A stretch of 5,081 nt of DNA from Paracoccaceae bacterium (GTDB lineage Bacteria; Pseudomonadota; Alphaproteobacteria; Rhodobacterales; Rhodobacteraceae). A program made the position numbers and the translations under genes. This document shows, in pieces, positions 1-4,694 of the stretch; the first letter of the stretch is position 1, and every line of letters begins with the position of its first letter. The notes below the pieces were generated by a model. It was given only the letters and a program-made list of their open reading frames with translations, was not told the origin of the DNA and did no database searches. The DNA is taken from positions 1 through 5,081 of the forward strand of contig JALWJU010000230.1 of NCBI GenBank assembly GCA_026997055.1, given 5' to 3'.

Positions 1-1
1 G

Positions 2-979
2 CCGGAAACCGGGGCCGGTCCGGCCCTGCCGGCAGGAATCGGTGAGGCGGCCGCCATGCCCGCGCCCCCGGCCGGCGTGGCCCCCGGGAGTGCGGAAACG
101 GTGCCGGAGGCGCCGGATGCTCCGCAGCCGCCTGCGCCGTCGCTGCCGGCCATCGTCGTGCCCGGCAGCGTGCCCGCCACCCCCGGCGAACACGCCGGCC
201 GGATCGGCGGCATGGCCGAAAACGTGATCACCGGCCGCCTGCCCAGCATCGGCGCCGCGCCCGGGACCGAAACGGGTGCGGAAACGGCGGGGGGAGAAGC
301 CGCGCCGCTGCCGGCGATCCGGCGCAATGCGGCGGCCTTCGAGCGTGATGGCGAAGCGCCGTTGATGTCGGTGATCCTGCTGGATGTCGGCCCCTCGCGC
401 GCCGATCTGGGCGATCTGGGGAATCTGCCCTTCCCGATCACCTTCGTGGTGGATGCGGCGCAGGAAGATGCCGCCGAGGCGGTGGATTTCTACCGCCGGG
501 CCGGGGCCGAAGTGGCGATCCGGCTGCCGCTGCCCGAATGGGCCGCGCCGGAAGACGTGGAGACTGCCTTTGCCGTTTACCGGCCGCTGCTGGAGCAGGC
601 GGTGGCGGTGATGATGCCGCGCGACAGTTCCTATCAGACCCTGGGCGATACGGCCAGGCAGGTGGCCGAGGTGCTGGCCGCCGAGGGGCTCGGGCTGATC
701 ACCCTGCCCCAGGGGCTCAATACCGGGCACAAGGCGGCGCTGCGCGAGGGAGTCGCGGCGGGGCTGATCTTTCGCGAGCTCGACAATGACGGGCAGAGTA
801 TCGCGGTGATGCGTCGGTTTCTGGACAATGCCGCCTTCAAGGCGCGCCAGAACAGGGGCGTGATCATGTTCGGCCATGCCAGGCCCGATACCATCCGGGC
901 GCTGATCGAGTGGAGCCTGGGCAATCGGGCAAGGACGGTCTCCCTGGCGCCGGTCTCTGCGGTGCTGCAGGACCGCTGA
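2..979 (+). CDS. Divergent polysaccharide deacetylase family protein (YibQ/DUF610-like), 5' end missing
   Basis: The reading frame is open from the left edge (first full codon at position 2) to TGA at 977-979, so the gene starts upstream and at least 325 residues are present. The ATG at 56 is probably internal: the frame continues in front of it with the same Ala/Pro-rich composition. The first ~120 visible residues are a low-complexity Ala/Pro/Gly linker ending in an RLPSIG element (about 236-256). The folded domain starts near 365 with SVILLDVG, continues through PFPITFVVD and AEVAIRLPLP, and ends with a GH-containing strand (MFGHARPDTI, about 866-895) and a hydrophobic tail. This order matches the divergent polysaccharide deacetylase family, a NodB-like fold thought to act on envelope polysaccharide. 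The expected paired aspartates and the His of the GHE motif appear replaced (LLDVG, GAEVA), so catalysis is doubtful. The family call is fairly firm; the activity is unknown. In Rhodobacterales this gene often follows envC and ctpA, which would lie outside the window. Confidence 0.8.
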   Translation, partial: PETGAGPALPAGIGEAAAMPAPPAGVAPGSAETVPEAPDAPQPPAPSLPAIVVPGSVPATPGEHAGRIGGMAENVITGRLPSIGAAPGTETGAETAGGEAAPLPAIRRNAAAFERDGEAPLMSVILLDVGPSRADLGDLGNLPFPITFVVDAAQEDAAEAVDFYRRAGAEVAIRLPLPEWAAPEDVETAFAVYRPLLEQAVAVMMPRDSSYQTLGDTARQVAEVLAAEGLGLITLPQGLNTGHKAALREGVAAGLIFRELDNDGQSIAVMRRFLDNAAFKARQNRGVIMFGHARPDTIRALIEWSLGNRARTVSLAPVSAVLQDR

Positions 980-998
980 GGCGCGCCGGGGCGGAGCC

Positions 999-1068
999 GG
1001 GGCAGGCCCGGTCGGCGCATGGCAGGCGGGGCAGGTCTGGGCGGCGCATGGCGGATCTGACGCATGGC
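999..1068. repeat. Imperfect 29-bp-period direct repeat with a CGGCGCATGGC core
   Basis: Positions 999-1024 and 1028-1053 match at 22 of 26 bases by eye and are offset by 29 bp. Both begin GGGGCAGG and share the core CGGCGCATGGC (1013-1023 and 1042-1052). A third, shorter copy of the core, CGCATGGC, is at 1061-1068. The repeats lie in non-coding DNA just after the stop codon of the deacetylase-like gene. They may be a decayed local duplication; no function is evident. Confidence 0.6.
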
Positions 1069-1101
1069 GGGCCTTTTCGCCGCGCGGGCGGGCCTTCTCG
1101 C
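1066..1101. repeat. Two 15-bp direct repeats, 21-bp period
   Basis: GGCGGGCCTTTTCGC at 1066-1080 and GGCGGGCCTTCTCGC at 1087-1101 differ at one base. The first copy, with the following bases, can form a weak GGCG/CGCC stem enclosing a pyrimidine stretch, so a termination role for one of the converging genes is possible but weakly supported. Confidence 0.5.
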
Positions 1102-1184
1102 GGGTCTGACGGCTTGCGCGCCCTCCCGGCCTGCGCGGTTGCGCGCGCCCGGAAAGGGCTCCGGCCAGGGGTTGGCGAAGCGGC

Positions 1185-2048
1185 CTATTCGGTATCGCGC
1201 ACCGCCAGGGCCAGGCGGATCTCGCGGCGCACCATGCGGCGGATGGAGCGGGTGATGCGCTCGCCGATCTGGCCCCGGAGCTGCTCGCGCACCAGTTGCG
1301 CGACCAGTTCGCGCAGGGCCTCCTCGTCGATCAGGATATCTTCTTCGTCCGCTTCGTCCGCAGTCGCGCTCTCGCCGCTTTCGTCGTTTGCGCCGGTCTG
1401 CGCCGCGCTCCGGTGCGCCGCATCGCCGCTGTCTCCGGCACCGCCTTCGCCGCTATCGCCCTCCTCGCCCTCTTCCTCGTCGGTGATCTCCTCTGCCTCC
1501 AGGATCATGGTCGCGGCGGAGGTTCCGGCGGTTTCATCGGTGGCGGGGTCGTATGGCTCCGGGGCGTCCTGCCATTGCATGGCGGCTTCGGTGGCGGGGT
1601 GCGGCATGGTCGCGGCGGCGGGACTCTCTTCGAATTCGCTGCCGTCGGGCTCCCATTCCTCGTAGCTTTCGCCAATGGCGGCTTCGAGTTCGGCGATGCG
1701 CTGCTCAAGTTCGCTCGGGCCCTCGGCGGGAGTCTTGCCGGCGGTTTCGTCGGCGGCTTCTTCCGGTGCCATGCCGGCATCGCCGGTTCCGGTACTGCTC
1801 TGCTGCGCCGCCTCTGCCTGCGCCTCTGTCGGCTCTGCCTGTGGTGCCGCTGTCGTCTCTGTCTGTGCCGCCTCCGTCTCCGTCTTCTCGGGCTCGAGCA
1901 CGCGGAAGGCCGGGGTCAGCACCAGCTTGTCGGGAGCGTCGGAGCGGGATGTGCGGCCCTGTTCCCCGCTGCCGGGGGATTCGGCGATCAGGCGGCGGAT
2001 CGAGGACAGCACGTCTTCGATTTCGGAATTCGATACCGGCTCGGACAT
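1185..2048 (-). CDS. PopZ-like (DUF2497-like) acidic protein, putative polar organiser
   Basis: A 287-aa protein starting at ATG 2048, which has GGGAG at 2061-2057, 8 nt upstream. The longer frame starting at 2270 is rejected because its extra residues run antisense-like through the oxygenase gene. The architecture has three parts. There is a short N-terminal amphipathic helix (residues 7-23, SEIEDVLSSIRRLIAES), resembling the EEILASIRRIISED helix of PopZ/DUF2497 proteins. A long disordered Glu/Ala/Pro/Thr-rich linker (about 52-237) follows; it contains a conserved-looking DKLVLTPAFRV patch (40-50) just before it, a short predicted coiled coil (112-125) and strongly acidic stretches (186-206, 230-243). 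The third part is a basic helical C-terminus (240-283, EEALRELVAQLVREQL then GERITRSIRRMVRREI). In Caulobacter, PopZ uses such end segments for partner binding and self-assembly at the pole and tethers the ParB-bound centromere. Homology here is inferred from layout and short motifs; the protein could be an unrelated Rhodobacterales-specific protein. Confidence 0.75.
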   Translation of the reverse strand: MSEPVSNSEIEDVLSSIRRLIAESPGSGEQGRTSRSDAPDKLVLTPAFRVLEPEKTETEAAQTETTAAPQAEPTEAQAEAAQQSSTGTGDAGMAPEEAADETAGKTPAEGPSELEQRIAELEAAIGESYEEWEPDGSEFEESPAAATMPHPATEAAMQWQDAPEPYDPATDETAGTSAATMILEAEEITDEEEGEEGDSGEGGAGDSGDAAHRSAAQTGANDESGESATADEADEEDILIDEEALRELVAQLVREQLRGQIGERITRSIRRMVRREIRLALAVRDTE

Positions 2049-2056
2049 ATCCGAAA

Positions 2057-2061
2057 CTCCC
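2057..2061 (-). promoter_or_regulatory. Ribosome binding site of the PopZ-like gene
   Basis: GGGAG on the minus strand lies 8 nt before the ATG at 2048. It decides the start codon against the much longer upstream frame that begins at 2270. Confidence 0.6.
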
Positions 2062-2077
2062 ACTTGGCCCCCCGGAC

Positions 2078-2106
2078 AATCTACAGGCCAGCCCCCGGCA
2101 AGACAA
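2078..2106 (-). promoter_or_regulatory. Candidate sigma-70 promoter of the PopZ-like gene
   Basis: On the minus strand TTGTCT (2106-2101) is followed after exactly 17 bp by TAGATT (2083-2078). Each hexamer matches the consensus at 4 of 6 positions. The predicted start of transcription would leave a leader of roughly 20-25 nt carrying the GGGAG site. The pair lies in the 106-bp gap after the oxygenase gene, so the PopZ-like gene is likely transcribed at least partly on its own. This is a by-eye call in GC-rich DNA. Confidence 0.4.
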
Positions 2107-2154
2107 CCCAAAGCTGCCCGCGATCGGCCGCGGATCCGCCTCGGGGGCGGGGGC

Positions 2155-2775
2155 TCATTCCCAGGCGTAGTTGAAGGAGACGCTGATGCGCGCCTCTCCG
2201 GCCCGGTTTGGCGGTACTTCGTGGCGCAGCCAGCTTTCCCACAGCAGCACGTCGCCCGCTTCCGGCGCAAGGTAGATGAAGCTCTGCATCTCGCGCCGCG
2301 CGTTTCGGCGCCGGGCCGGGGCGGCCATCATCCGCGCCGAGCGGGGGTCTTCGAGTTTCAGCGCGCCGGCGCCTTCGGGCATGGCGACATAGGTGGTGCC
2401 CGAGATCACCGAATGCGGGTGGATATGGCTGGCATGGGTGCCGCCGGGGGGCAGGATGTTGATCCACAGGTCTTCGAGGGCAAGGGCGCGTCCGTCGAGG
2501 TCGAATTCGAGGTCCTCGGCAAAGGCGGCGACGTGGCGGTCGAGCGATTCCACGAGGTCGGCAAAGACCGGGAAGCGCCAGGGCAGGTCGGTGAGCGAGG
2601 CATAGGAAGTGTAGCCGGGATAGCCGTTTTCGGCGCACCAGGCCTGCCCGGCCGCGTCGTCCCGGGCGATGGACAGGCAGGAGGTCTCGAGTTCGCGCGC
2701 GTCGATGGCGGGGGCGAATTCGGCCAGCCGGGCGCGGTAGAGGCGGGTGACGAAGAGCGACTCGATCTCGGGCAT
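2155..2775 (-). CDS. 2OG-Fe(II) oxygenase family protein (TIGR02466-like)
   Basis: A 206-aa protein, the usual size for the TIGR02466/PF13759 putative 2-oxoglutarate-Fe(II) oxygenases. The ATG at 2775 has AAAAGGG (2786-2780) 4 nt upstream. The N-terminus (SLFVTRLYRARL) is typical of the family, with an aromatic WCAENGYPGYTSYASLTDLP segment at 46-65. The jelly-roll core carries HASHIHPHSVISGTTYV (114-130) and ends with RHEVPPN (184-190) and ARISVSFNYAWE (195-206). By analogy with the family, the histidines at 117-121 and His185 are the candidate iron ligands, and Arg196 the likely 2-oxoglutarate carboxylate binder. Such enzymes use Fe(II), oxygen and 2-oxoglutarate to hydroxylate a substrate in the cytoplasm; the substrate of this family is not known to me. 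It follows the regulator gene on the same strand, 110 bp away. The family call is firm; the function is open. Confidence 0.85.
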   Translation of the reverse strand: MPEIESLFVTRLYRARLAEFAPAIDARELETSCLSIARDDAAGQAWCAENGYPGYTSYASLTDLPWRFPVFADLVESLDRHVAAFAEDLEFDLDGRALALEDLWINILPPGGTHASHIHPHSVISGTTYVAMPEGAGALKLEDPRSARMMAAPARRRNARREMQSFIYLAPEAGDVLLWESWLRHEVPPNRAGEARISVSFNYAWE

Positions 2776-2840
2776 GGCGCCCTTTTATCCCAGTCCGCGA
2801 CCGGGGGCGAGGGGAAAGCAGGTGCTGGCGCGCAGGGGAT

Positions 2841-2880
2841 GCGGCCGGGCGGGGTGCGGCCGGGCGGGGTGCGGCCGGGC
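2841..2880. repeat. 15-bp GC-rich tandem repeat, about 2.7 copies
   Basis: The unit GCGGCCGGGCGGGGT occurs at 2841-2855 and 2856-2870 with no mismatch, and its first 10 bases again at 2871-2880; the preceding GGGGAT (2835-2840) is a decayed edge. It lies in the 110-bp gap between the stop of the regulator gene (2886) and the start of the oxygenase gene (2775), both on the minus strand. It ends 5 bp from the regulator's stop codon. It is a likely site of replication slippage. In transcripts it reads as a C-rich tract. No function is evident. Confidence 0.85.
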
Positions 2881-2885
2881 GCGTT

Positions 2886-3752
2886 TCACACGAACTTGCG
2901 GAATATCCTGGTGGCGTCGAACAGCTCTTCGAGCTCGCTCATCCGTGCCTTCGTGCGCTCCCAGGTGCGGTTTTCCACCGCGGCGACGAGGGTCTCGCAA
3001 AACAGCATCACCACCACCATCGAATCCCAGGCCGAGGGGGCTTCGATGCGGCAATTGAAGGTACAGGCGGCGTGTTTGGCCACGGGGCTTTGCCACTGAT
3101 CGGTGATCAGCACCACCTTGAGGCCGCGCTTGCTGGCCAGCTTGGCCATCTTGAGGGCGGTGTTTTCGTAACGGCGCACGTCGAAGACCACCAGCACGTC
3201 GCCCTCGCCCATGTCCAGCATCGCGTGGGGCCAGGCATTGGAAGTGGCGGGGACCAGGCTCACCCCGGGGCGGATCACCTGCAGATGCATGAACAGATAT
3301 TCCGCCAGGGTGCGGGTGATACGCCCGCCGGTGACGAACAGCCTGCGCCCCTCGTCGGCCAGAAGCGCCGCCACCTCGTCGAAGCGCGCCGGGTCGATCT
3401 GGGCCAGGGTCTGGCGGATATTGCCGATCACCGATTCGGTGAAGCGGTTGAGAAGGTGCTCCTCGGGTGCCTGTCCGGCCCAGCTTTCGTGCTTGGCGAT
3501 GGGGCCGGATATCTGTGCCTCGAGCTCGTCGCGCAGCGCGGCCTGAAAGGCGGGAAAGCCGGAAAAGCCCAGCTTCTGCACCATGCGTACCACGGTGGGC
3601 GTGGAGACCCCGGCCTTCTCGGCCAGTCGGGTGATCGAGCCGAGCCCGGACATGGGGTAATTGTGCAGAAGCGTGGCGCAGAGCTGGCGCTCGGCCCGGG
3701 TCAGGTCGGGCTCGGCGCGCTTCAGGAGTTCGCGTGTGGTCTGGCTGGTCAT
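2886..3752 (-). CDS. RpiR/MurR family transcriptional regulator (HTH + SIS)
   Basis: A 288-aa protein of normal family length. Residues 1-77 form the HTH_6 domain, with the helix-turn-helix SITRLAEKAGVSTPTVVRMVQKLGF at 39-63. A linker (about 80-120) leads to a SIS domain (about 124-255) that includes RRLFVTGGRITRTLAEYLF (136-154) and GDVLVVFDVRRYENTALKMAKLASKRGLKVVLITD (184-218). SIS domains of this family bind phosphosugars or related metabolites and alter DNA binding. The usual SxSGxT phosphate-binding loop reads FDVRRYENT here, so the effector may not be a simple sugar phosphate; this is inference. The ATG at 3752 has only a weak AGG upstream, but the HTH begins at normal distance from it. 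The gene is divergent from the hydrolase-TRAP operon across 126 bp, the usual position of a local regulator, and operator-like repeats lie between them. Confidence 0.92.
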   Translation of the reverse strand: MTSQTTRELLKRAEPDLTRAERQLCATLLHNYPMSGLGSITRLAEKAGVSTPTVVRMVQKLGFSGFPAFQAALRDELEAQISGPIAKHESWAGQAPEEHLLNRFTESVIGNIRQTLAQIDPARFDEVAALLADEGRRLFVTGGRITRTLAEYLFMHLQVIRPGVSLVPATSNAWPHAMLDMGEGDVLVVFDVRRYENTALKMAKLASKRGLKVVLITDQWQSPVAKHAACTFNCRIEAPSAWDSMVVVMLFCETLVAAVENRTWERTKARMSELEELFDATRIFRKFV

Positions 3753-3781
3753 GGTGGCCTGAATGGGGTCGAACTGCGGTC

Positions 3782-3810
3782 AGTATAGGTTTTGCGCGGC
3801 TTCCTGCGAA
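3782..3810 (-). promoter_or_regulatory. Candidate sigma-70 promoter of the RpiR-type gene
   Basis: On the minus strand TTCGCA (3810-3805, 4 of 6) is followed after 17 bp by TATACT (3787-3782, 5 of 6). It would give a leader of about 20-25 nt before the ATG at 3752. The -35 element lies inside the CTGCGAA direct repeat, which would fit autoregulation. Confidence 0.5.
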
Positions 3811-3825
3811 GGGGTTTCTGCGAAA
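3804..3825. promoter_or_regulatory. CTGCGAA direct repeats and TTTC-N3-GAAA inverted repeat, operator candidate
   Basis: CTGCGAA occurs at 3804-3810 and again at 3818-3824, 14 bp apart. The second copy sits within TTTCTGCGAAA (3815-3825), a perfect inverted repeat with a 3-bp centre; the first lies in TTCCTGCGAA (3801-3810), a looser TTC/GAA pair. The sites cover the -35 of the regulator's promoter and lie just upstream of the -35 of the hydrolase promoter. They are candidates for binding by the RpiR-type protein; this is inferred from position and symmetry only. Confidence 0.4.
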
Positions 3826-3830
3826 ACATG

Positions 3831-3859
3831 TTGACACAACGCCGGACACTGAAACAAAT
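3831..3859 (+). promoter_or_regulatory. Candidate promoter of the hydrolase-TRAP operon
   Basis: A perfect -35 TTGACA at 3831-3836 is followed after 17 bp by a weak -10 ACAAAT (3854-3859, 3 of 6). An AATAGT at 3857-3862 matches better but needs a 20-bp spacer. The TTGACA is embedded in GTTG-ACA-CAAC (3830-3840), an 11-bp inverted repeat. A transcript would start around 3865, leaving a leader of about a dozen bases that contains the G-rich ribosome binding site. A strong -35 with a poor -10 suits a regulated promoter. Confidence 0.5.
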
Positions 3860-3866
3860 AGTTCAG
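3849..3866. promoter_or_regulatory. CTGAA-N8-TTCAG palindrome over the -10 region, operator candidate
   Basis: CTGAA at 3849-3853 and TTCAG at 3862-3866 form an 18-bp inverted repeat with an AT-rich centre in otherwise GC-rich DNA. After one mismatch, two further base pairs (3846-3847 with 3868-3869) extend it to 24 bp. It spans the -10 region and the probable transcription start of the hydrolase operon, where a bound repressor would block initiation. The RpiR-type protein encoded next door is the natural candidate ligand; this is inference. Confidence 0.45.
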
Positions 3867-3878
3867 AGTGGGGGGGAG

Positions 3879-4694
3879 ATGCACGAAAACCGCGACAGCG
3901 AAGTGGTCAGGACCGAGGAATTCGAGCCCGGGCAGGTGCCCGCGCCCGCGCTGGTGCTGTGCGAACATGCCTCGGCGGCCTTCCCGGCCCGATTCGGCAC
4001 GCTGGGGCTGAGCGAGGAGGCGCGCCTGAGCCATGCGGCCTGGGATCCGGGCGCGCTGGAGCTTGCCCGATCGCTCGCCCGCCATCTCGGTGCGCCGCTG
4101 GTGGCGGCGGGGGTTTCGCGCCTGCTCTATGATTGCAACCGCCCGCCGGACTCTCCTGGTGCCATCCGCGAACAGAGCGAGATCTACGCCGTGCCCGGCA
4201 ACCGCGATCTCGATGCGCGCGCCCGGCAGGCGCGGATCGACCAGATCTATCGCCCCTTCGTCGCCGAGGTGGGCCGGGTGCTGGACCGTTCGCGCGCGCG
4301 CGCGCTCGTTACCATGCACACCTTCACCCCGGTCTATGAGGGCCGGCGGCGCGAGGTGGAGATCGGCGTGCTGCACGACAGCGACAGCCGCCTTGCGGAT
4401 GCGGTATTGCGGCGGGCGGGGCAGGGCGCCCCCCATGACATCCGCCGCAACGAGCCCTATGGCCCGGCCGACGGGGTGACCCATTCGCTGAAGGTCCACG
4501 GCATCGCCCGCGGCATCCCGAACGTGATGATCGAAGTGCGCAACGATCTCGTGGCCGATGCGGCGGGGCTTGCGCGCGTCAGCGCCTGGCTCGACCCGCT
4601 CCTGGCCGCGGCCCTGGGCGATGTGCTGGGCGAAGGGGCGGGCGCGGCAGACATGCAGGCAGAAGGCAAGGAGGCAGGCGCATGCCGAAAGTAG
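3879..4694 (+). CDS. N-formylglutamate amidohydrolase family protein (HutG/NFGase-like)
   Basis: A 271-aa protein of the N-formylglutamate amidohydrolase family (PF05013), metal-dependent cytoplasmic hydrolases that release formate from N-formylglutamate in histidine breakdown and act on related amides in other settings. Family motifs appear in order: LVLCEHAS (25-32), HAAWDPGA (52-59), SRLLYDCNRPPDSP (80-93), SEIYAVPGNRDLD (100-112), MHTFTPVYEG (146-155), EIGVLHDSD (161-169), YGPADGVTHSL (194-204) and NVMIEVRNDLV (215-225). His30, His147, Glu219 and Arg221 are candidates for metal or substrate binding. The ATG at 3879 is chosen because the frame upstream (in-frame ATGs at 3792 and 3828) runs through the promoter and has no family resemblance. 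A GGGGGGGAG run lies directly before it. There are no hut genes in the window; the partner is a TRAP transporter gene that overlaps its end by 13 nt. This suggests hydrolysis of an imported N-acyl or N-formyl compound. The family call is firm; the substrate is uncertain. Confidence 0.9.
   Translation: MHENRDSEVVRTEEFEPGQVPAPALVLCEHASAAFPARFGTLGLSEEARLSHAAWDPGALELARSLARHLGAPLVAAGVSRLLYDCNRPPDSPGAIREQSEIYAVPGNRDLDARARQARIDQIYRPFVAEVGRVLDRSRARALVTMHTFTPVYEGRRREVEIGVLHDSDSRLADAVLRRAGQGAPHDIRRNEPYGPADGVTHSLKVHGIARGIPNVMIEVRNDLVADAAGLARVSAWLDPLLAAALGDVLGEGAGAADMQAEGKEAGACRK
4668..4674 (+). promoter_or_regulatory. Strong ribosome binding site of the TRAP permease gene inside the hydrolase gene
   Basis: AAGGAGG, a near-perfect Shine-Dalgarno sequence, lies 7 nt before the ATG at 4682 and within the last codons of the hydrolase gene. 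It fixes the permease start and supports translational coupling of the two genes. Confidence 0.8.

Larger units (their letters stand above)
980..1184. other. Convergent intergenic region with degenerate GC-rich repeats
   Basis: This 205-bp stretch separates two genes whose 3' ends face each other. It is very GC-rich and contains two families of imperfect direct repeats (listed separately). I see no convincing coding sequence: the small open frames crossing it lack a ribosome binding site and have repeat-derived composition. A short hairpin (CCGGA at 1149-1153, TCCGG at 1160-1164, 6-nt loop) could be part of a terminator for either gene, but no T-tract follows it on either strand. Confidence 0.5.

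Noticed and set aside
2130..2139. GCGGATCCGC perfect palindrome downstream of the oxygenase gene
   Set aside because: Ten-bp palindromes are frequent in this base composition, no T-tract follows on the minus strand, and nothing ties it to a binding site or terminator.
1296..2174. Plus-strand frame of 292 codons with hydrophobic, membrane-like composition
   Set aside because: It is the complement of the acidic PopZ-like linker: antisense of Glu/Ala/Pro-rich coding yields Leu/Gly/Cys/Arg-rich sequence. There is no ribosome binding site and no recognisable family.
2049..2270. N-terminal extension of the PopZ-like protein by 74 residues
   Set aside because: The extension overlaps the end of the oxygenase gene and the promoter candidate, has no ribosome binding site at 2270, and its composition does not fit a real domain; ATG 2048 has a good GGGAG.
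2776..2800. GATAAA near the oxygenase start as a -10 element
   Set aside because: It lies about 10 bp from the ATG, overlaps the ribosome binding site and has no -35 partner; it is better read as part of the AAAAGGG ribosome binding site.
1675..3099. Long open frame of 474 codons on the plus strand
   Set aside because: It runs antisense across the PopZ-like gene, the oxygenase gene and the end of the regulator gene, all of which have clear family or start-site support. Long antisense frames are common at this GC content.
3792..3878. N-terminal extension of the hydrolase to ATG 3792 or 3828
   Set aside because: The extra codons cover the TTGACA element and the palindromes, and the residues do not resemble the family, whose similarity begins about 25 residues after ATG 3879.
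4291..4302. Six CG dinucleotides in a row (Z-DNA-prone or slippage-prone tract)
   Set aside because: It encodes an ordinary Arg-Ala stretch in the hydrolase and is expected by chance in such GC-rich coding DNA.
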